From Halosimplex aquaticum (lineage in GTDB: Archaea; Halobacteriota; Halobacteria; Halobacteriales; Haloarculaceae), in contig NZ_CP118158.1 of NCBI RefSeq assembly GCF_028747785.1, positions 1,798,001 through 1,862,000 on the forward strand: 64,000 nucleotides of DNA. Direction: 5' to 3'. Below are positions 61,695-64,000 of the stretch, one piece after another. The position numbers were made by a program, and so were the translations under genes. Under the pieces are notes generated by a model. It did not search any database. It saw nothing but the letters and a program-made list of their open reading frames with translations, and was not told the DNA's origin. Within the stretch, counting starts at the first letter, position 1. Each line of letters starts with the position of its first letter.

Positions 61695-62362
61695 ACGCCG
61701 TGAACGGCGATTCCAGTCCCGACCGCGACGAAAACGAGGACGACGGAGACCGCGACCCCTTCGATTCCTTCGAGGGATACCGGAACCGCGAGGGAGACCC
61801 GTTCGATTCGCTCGAAGTGGATTCGCCGCGGGACTCGTCCGGTGAGGGGGCCGACCGCGACCCGTTCGAATACAGGGGGTCCGGCGACGACACCGGCCCT
61901 CGGGACGGAGACGGCGAGCGCGGCGGCCGCAGCGGTGACCGCGCTGGTGACCCGTCCCGAGCGGACGCAGGCGACCCGCTCGGAGACGTCGAGGTAGACG
62001 ACGGAGACCCCTTCGAGTCTGAGGCGAGCGCCTTCGAACGCTCCGCCGTGGAGGGGATCGATCCCGACGAGGTGTGGGCGCGCCTCACCGGCGAGTCTAC
62101 CGACGACGGGGCCGGAACTAACTCGGAATCGGGGGCGGGTGTGGAAGCGGCGGCGGACGAGACAGCGCCCTCCGGCGACGGGGACGTCGCCGAGGTGTCG
62201 AAACACGCCTACTGCGAGGGCTGCGAACACTTCTCGCCACCGCCGGACGTGGCCTGCGCGCACGAGGGGACGGAGATACTGGAGTTCGTGGACGTCGAGT
62301 CCGTCCGCGTGGCGAACTGCCCGGTCGTCGCGGAGCGGCGCGAACTCGGAGACGACGTGTAA
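61691..62362 (+). CDS. Acidic protein with C-terminal Cys/His metal site
   Basis: 223 residues from GTG 61691, coupled to the gene upstream. DPFDS-type repeats (RDPFDSFEG, GDPFDSLEV, RDPFEYRGS, GDPFESEAS) spread over 100 residues. The end is a compact domain YCEGCEHFSPPPDVACAHEG with C-P-V later, probably zinc-binding. Likely partner of the coiled-coil protein. Confidence 0.75.
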   Translation: MNAVNGDSSPDRDENEDDGDRDPFDSFEGYRNREGDPFDSLEVDSPRDSSGEGADRDPFEYRGSGDDTGPRDGDGERGGRSGDRAGDPSRADAGDPLGDVEVDDGDPFESEASAFERSAVEGIDPDEVWARLTGESTDDGAGTNSESGAGVEAAADETAPSGDGDVAEVSKHAYCEGCEHFSPPPDVACAHEGTEILEFVDVESVRVANCPVVAERRELGDDV

Positions 62363-62444
62363 GCGGCCGGCCCGGGACGCTGTGGCGGGCGACGCCGGCG
62401 AGGAGACGAGAAGTTGATACGGCCGGGGGGACAACGGACGTGAC

Positions 62445-62768
62445 ATGCAGTTCTGCGACGACTGCGGTTCGATGATGCACGCCGACGGCGACGAGATGGT
62501 CTGCAAGAGCTGCGGCGCGACCGCCGGCGTCGACCGGGACCGCGCCGACCAGTTCGTCAGCACCGACGAGCAGGCGGGCGACGAGGTCATCGAGACCGAG
62601 GAGGGGGCCAACTTCGAGGGCAAGCCGACGGACGACAGCGTCACCTGCGAGGACTGCGGCCACGGCGTCGCCTGGTACACGATCAAACAGACCGGCTCCG
62701 CGGACGAGCCGCCGACGCGATTCTTCAAGTGCAAGGAGTGCGGCCACCGCTGGCGCGAGTACAACTAA
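62445..62768 (+). CDS. tfs: Transcription elongation factor TFS
   Basis: 107 residues. N-terminal zinc ribbon (CDDCGSMM and CKSCGA) and C-terminal ribbon (CEDCGHG with CKECGHRWREYN). The RNA-cleavage loop is partly present: TGSADEPPTRFFKC follows the usual Q-x-RSADE-P-T pattern, with the acidic pair DE retained. It helps RNA polymerase restart from backtracked positions. Confidence 0.93.
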   Translation: MQFCDDCGSMMHADGDEMVCKSCGATAGVDRDRADQFVSTDEQAGDEVIETEEGANFEGKPTDDSVTCEDCGHGVAWYTIKQTGSADEPPTRFFKCKECGHRWREYN

Positions 62769-63040
62769 CGACGGGTCGCCGTCCTCGCGCGGTCGGCCCG
62801 CGCGACGGTCCAGTACGCGCCGCGGTGGCGGACCAGTCCCCGGTCTTCGAGCCGCGCGAGGACCACGCCGACGCTCCCCTTCGGGACGCCGGTTCGCTGA
62901 CAGATCTCGGCCGGCGTGAACGCCTCGTCGCGGCGCTCGGTGAGGAGAGCGAGCACGCGGTCGGCGTTCTCGGCGCCCGCGGCCGGCGGGCGGAGTTTCG
63001 GTTCGGGTGTCGTCTCGAACTCGTCGATACTGATGGGCAT
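62765..63040 (-). CDS. Small winged-helix DNA-binding protein
   Basis: 91 residues from ATG 63040. RVLALLTERRDEAFTPAEIC then the recognition helix TGVPKGSVGVVLARLEDRGL and wing VRHRGAYWTVAR, a MarR/TrmB-like wHTH. Convergent with tfs. Confidence 0.8.
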   Translation of the reverse strand: MPISIDEFETTPEPKLRPPAAGAENADRVLALLTERRDEAFTPAEICQRTGVPKGSVGVVLARLEDRGLVRHRGAYWTVARADRARTATRR

Positions 63041-63142
63041 ACGTACCTCTACGGCGCCAGCGAGCATATCGGTGACGCGCACACTTCACTGCGTCCGGCC
63101 GCGTCCCCCGATAATTATGCCGTCGGGCGCGTAGCTGACGGT

Positions 63143-63583
63143 ATGAGCGAGGCGACGGACGATCCGATGGAGGCGCTCGTGGCCGTCGTCGCGGTCGCGA
63201 CGCTCCCGCTCACGGCGCTGGCGGGGATCTTCCTCGGGGAGGCGGCGGCCGCGACCGTCGCCATCGTCGGCTGGCTGTTCCTCGTTCCCGTCATCGCCAT
63301 CGTCTCCGACTACGTCGACGTTCAGGAGTGGCTCGCCGGGCCCTCGACTGCGGAGGCGACCGCCGACGAGCGCGACGACGCCGGGGACGACGCCCTCCAG
63401 CGCCTGCGCGAGCGATACGCCGCCGGCGAGATCGACGACGTGGAGTTCGAGCGCCGCCTCGAACGCCTCCTCGAAACGGAGGACGTGGAGGCCCCCGACC
63501 ACGTGACTGCCGACGACACCGCGGGCCGCGATTACGGCCGAGATCGGGGCCGCGAGCGGACGCCAGAGCGCGAACCGGAGTGA
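63143..63583 (+). CDS. SHOCT-domain membrane protein
   Basis: 146 residues. Two membrane helices (ALVAVVAVATLPLTALAGIF; ATVAIVGWLFLVPVIAIVSD), then a SHOCT motif LQRLRERYAAGEIDDVEFER RL at about residues 93-114. Common in haloarchaea; role unknown. Confidence 0.85.
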   Translation: MSEATDDPMEALVAVVAVATLPLTALAGIFLGEAAAATVAIVGWLFLVPVIAIVSDYVDVQEWLAGPSTAEATADERDDAGDDALQRLRERYAAGEIDDVEFERRLERLLETEDVEAPDHVTADDTAGRDYGRDRGRERTPEREPE

Positions 63584-63617
63584 AAGGCATTTGCCCGTCG
63601 ACTGCGGACGGGAGAGC

Positions 63618-64000
63618 GTGTCCACGGACGCCCGCGCGGTCGAGGTTCACCCCGGCAAGGAGGCCGTGGTCGACTTCGACCCCGACCTCACCTTCGAGTG
63701 CGTCGAGGAGTGCACCTGGTGCTGTCACCACGGCGTCCTGCTGTACGAACCCGACTTCCTCGAACTCGCGAACGTCGCGAACCTCTCGGAGGCGACCACG
63801 CAGTTCCGCGGGCAGGACTTCGTCCGGAGGGAGACCAAAGACCGCGCGGACCACGTCGGCGACGACGGCGCGGCCTGCTTCTTCCTGCGCGACGACGGCC
63901 TCTGCGCGCTCCACGACGAGCACGACTGGAAGCCCGCGCGATGTTCGGTCTTCCCCCTGGAAGTCACCGTCGCGGACGGCGACGCCACTGATCGCGACGG
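63618..64000 (+). CDS. YkgJ-type cysteine-cluster protein (cut by window edge)
   Basis: 127 codons visible from GTG 63618. Cysteine cluster ECVEECTWCCHHGVLLY, then AACFFLRDDGLCALHDEHDW and ARCSVFPLEV, the C-x-x-C-C plus C...C-x-V-x-P pattern of YkgJ-like proteins that bind an Fe-S cluster or zinc. The C-terminus lies outside the window. Confidence 0.8.
   Translation, partial: MSTDARAVEVHPGKEAVVDFDPDLTFECVEECTWCCHHGVLLYEPDFLELANVANLSEATTQFRGQDFVRRETKDRADHVGDDGAACFFLRDDGLCALHDEHDWKPARCSVFPLEVTVADGDATDRD

Overview
The window is haloarchaeal (class Halobacteria). It is GC-rich, its proteins are very acidic, Tat/lipobox exports (RR followed by LAGC) are common, TATA boxes lie about 25-30 bases before start codons, and archaeal core genes are present: ribosomal protein L10e, transcription factor S and HTH_10 (Bat-type) regulators. 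A genus cannot be named from the sequence alone.

Layout. (1) 1-7.0 kb: phosphate ABC transporter genes pstA (cut by the window edge), pstC and pstS, then an IS66-type transposon, then a second, fused tandem-duplicated PstS. (2) 7.2-10.1 kb: two HTH_10 regulators, a frameshifted lipoprotein, a CDGSH Fe-S protein and an AhpD-like protein. (3) 10.2-20.8 kb: an anaerobic-respiration and arsenic island. It holds a Tat-exported molybdopterin oxidoreductase (arsenate-reductase/polysulfide-reductase type), a four-cluster ferredoxin subunit, an NrfD membrane subunit, a TorD chaperone, an Mrp-type ATPase, and then arsR-acr3 and arsR-arsC. Respiratory reduction of arsenate with arsenite extrusion is the simplest reading; the substrate is inferred from context. 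(4) 20.9-25.0 kb: MFS transporter, haloarchaeal hypothetical, DUF892 protein and a membrane-anchored propeller protein.

(5) 25.3-37.2 kb: a mosaic of mobile DNA. It has a tyrosine recombinase and a ParA partition locus surrounded by about 38 units of a 9-bp repeat, six of them inside the coding sequence of the ParA partner. Two inverted IS1341-type (TnpB) elements follow; removing one of them restores the frame of a host gene. Small plasmid-type hypotheticals and a frameshifted IS5-type element complete the region. (6) 37.4-51.5 kb: a compact, almost wholly minus-strand provirus block with overlapping genes. It carries a small packaging ATPase, two adjacent candidate single-beta-barrel capsid proteins, spike and fibre proteins and small membrane proteins, resembling internal-membrane haloviruses of the SH1/SNJ1 type. 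It ends at a CAU tRNA gene. No replicase or integrase is recognisable within it. (7) 51.6-64 kb: chromosomal core. It has a macro-domain protein, an ATP-grasp enzyme, L10e, a large acidic protein, an Ecm4-type glutathione-transferase-like protein, a GHMP-family synthase, a RecA-like ATPase, zinc-ribbon proteins, TFS, a wHTH protein, a SHOCT protein and a cysteine-cluster protein cut by the edge.

Most novel signal: the partition locus at 26.6-28.2 kb, where a phased 9-bp repeat continues upstream of parA and within the coding sequence of the DNA-binding partner.
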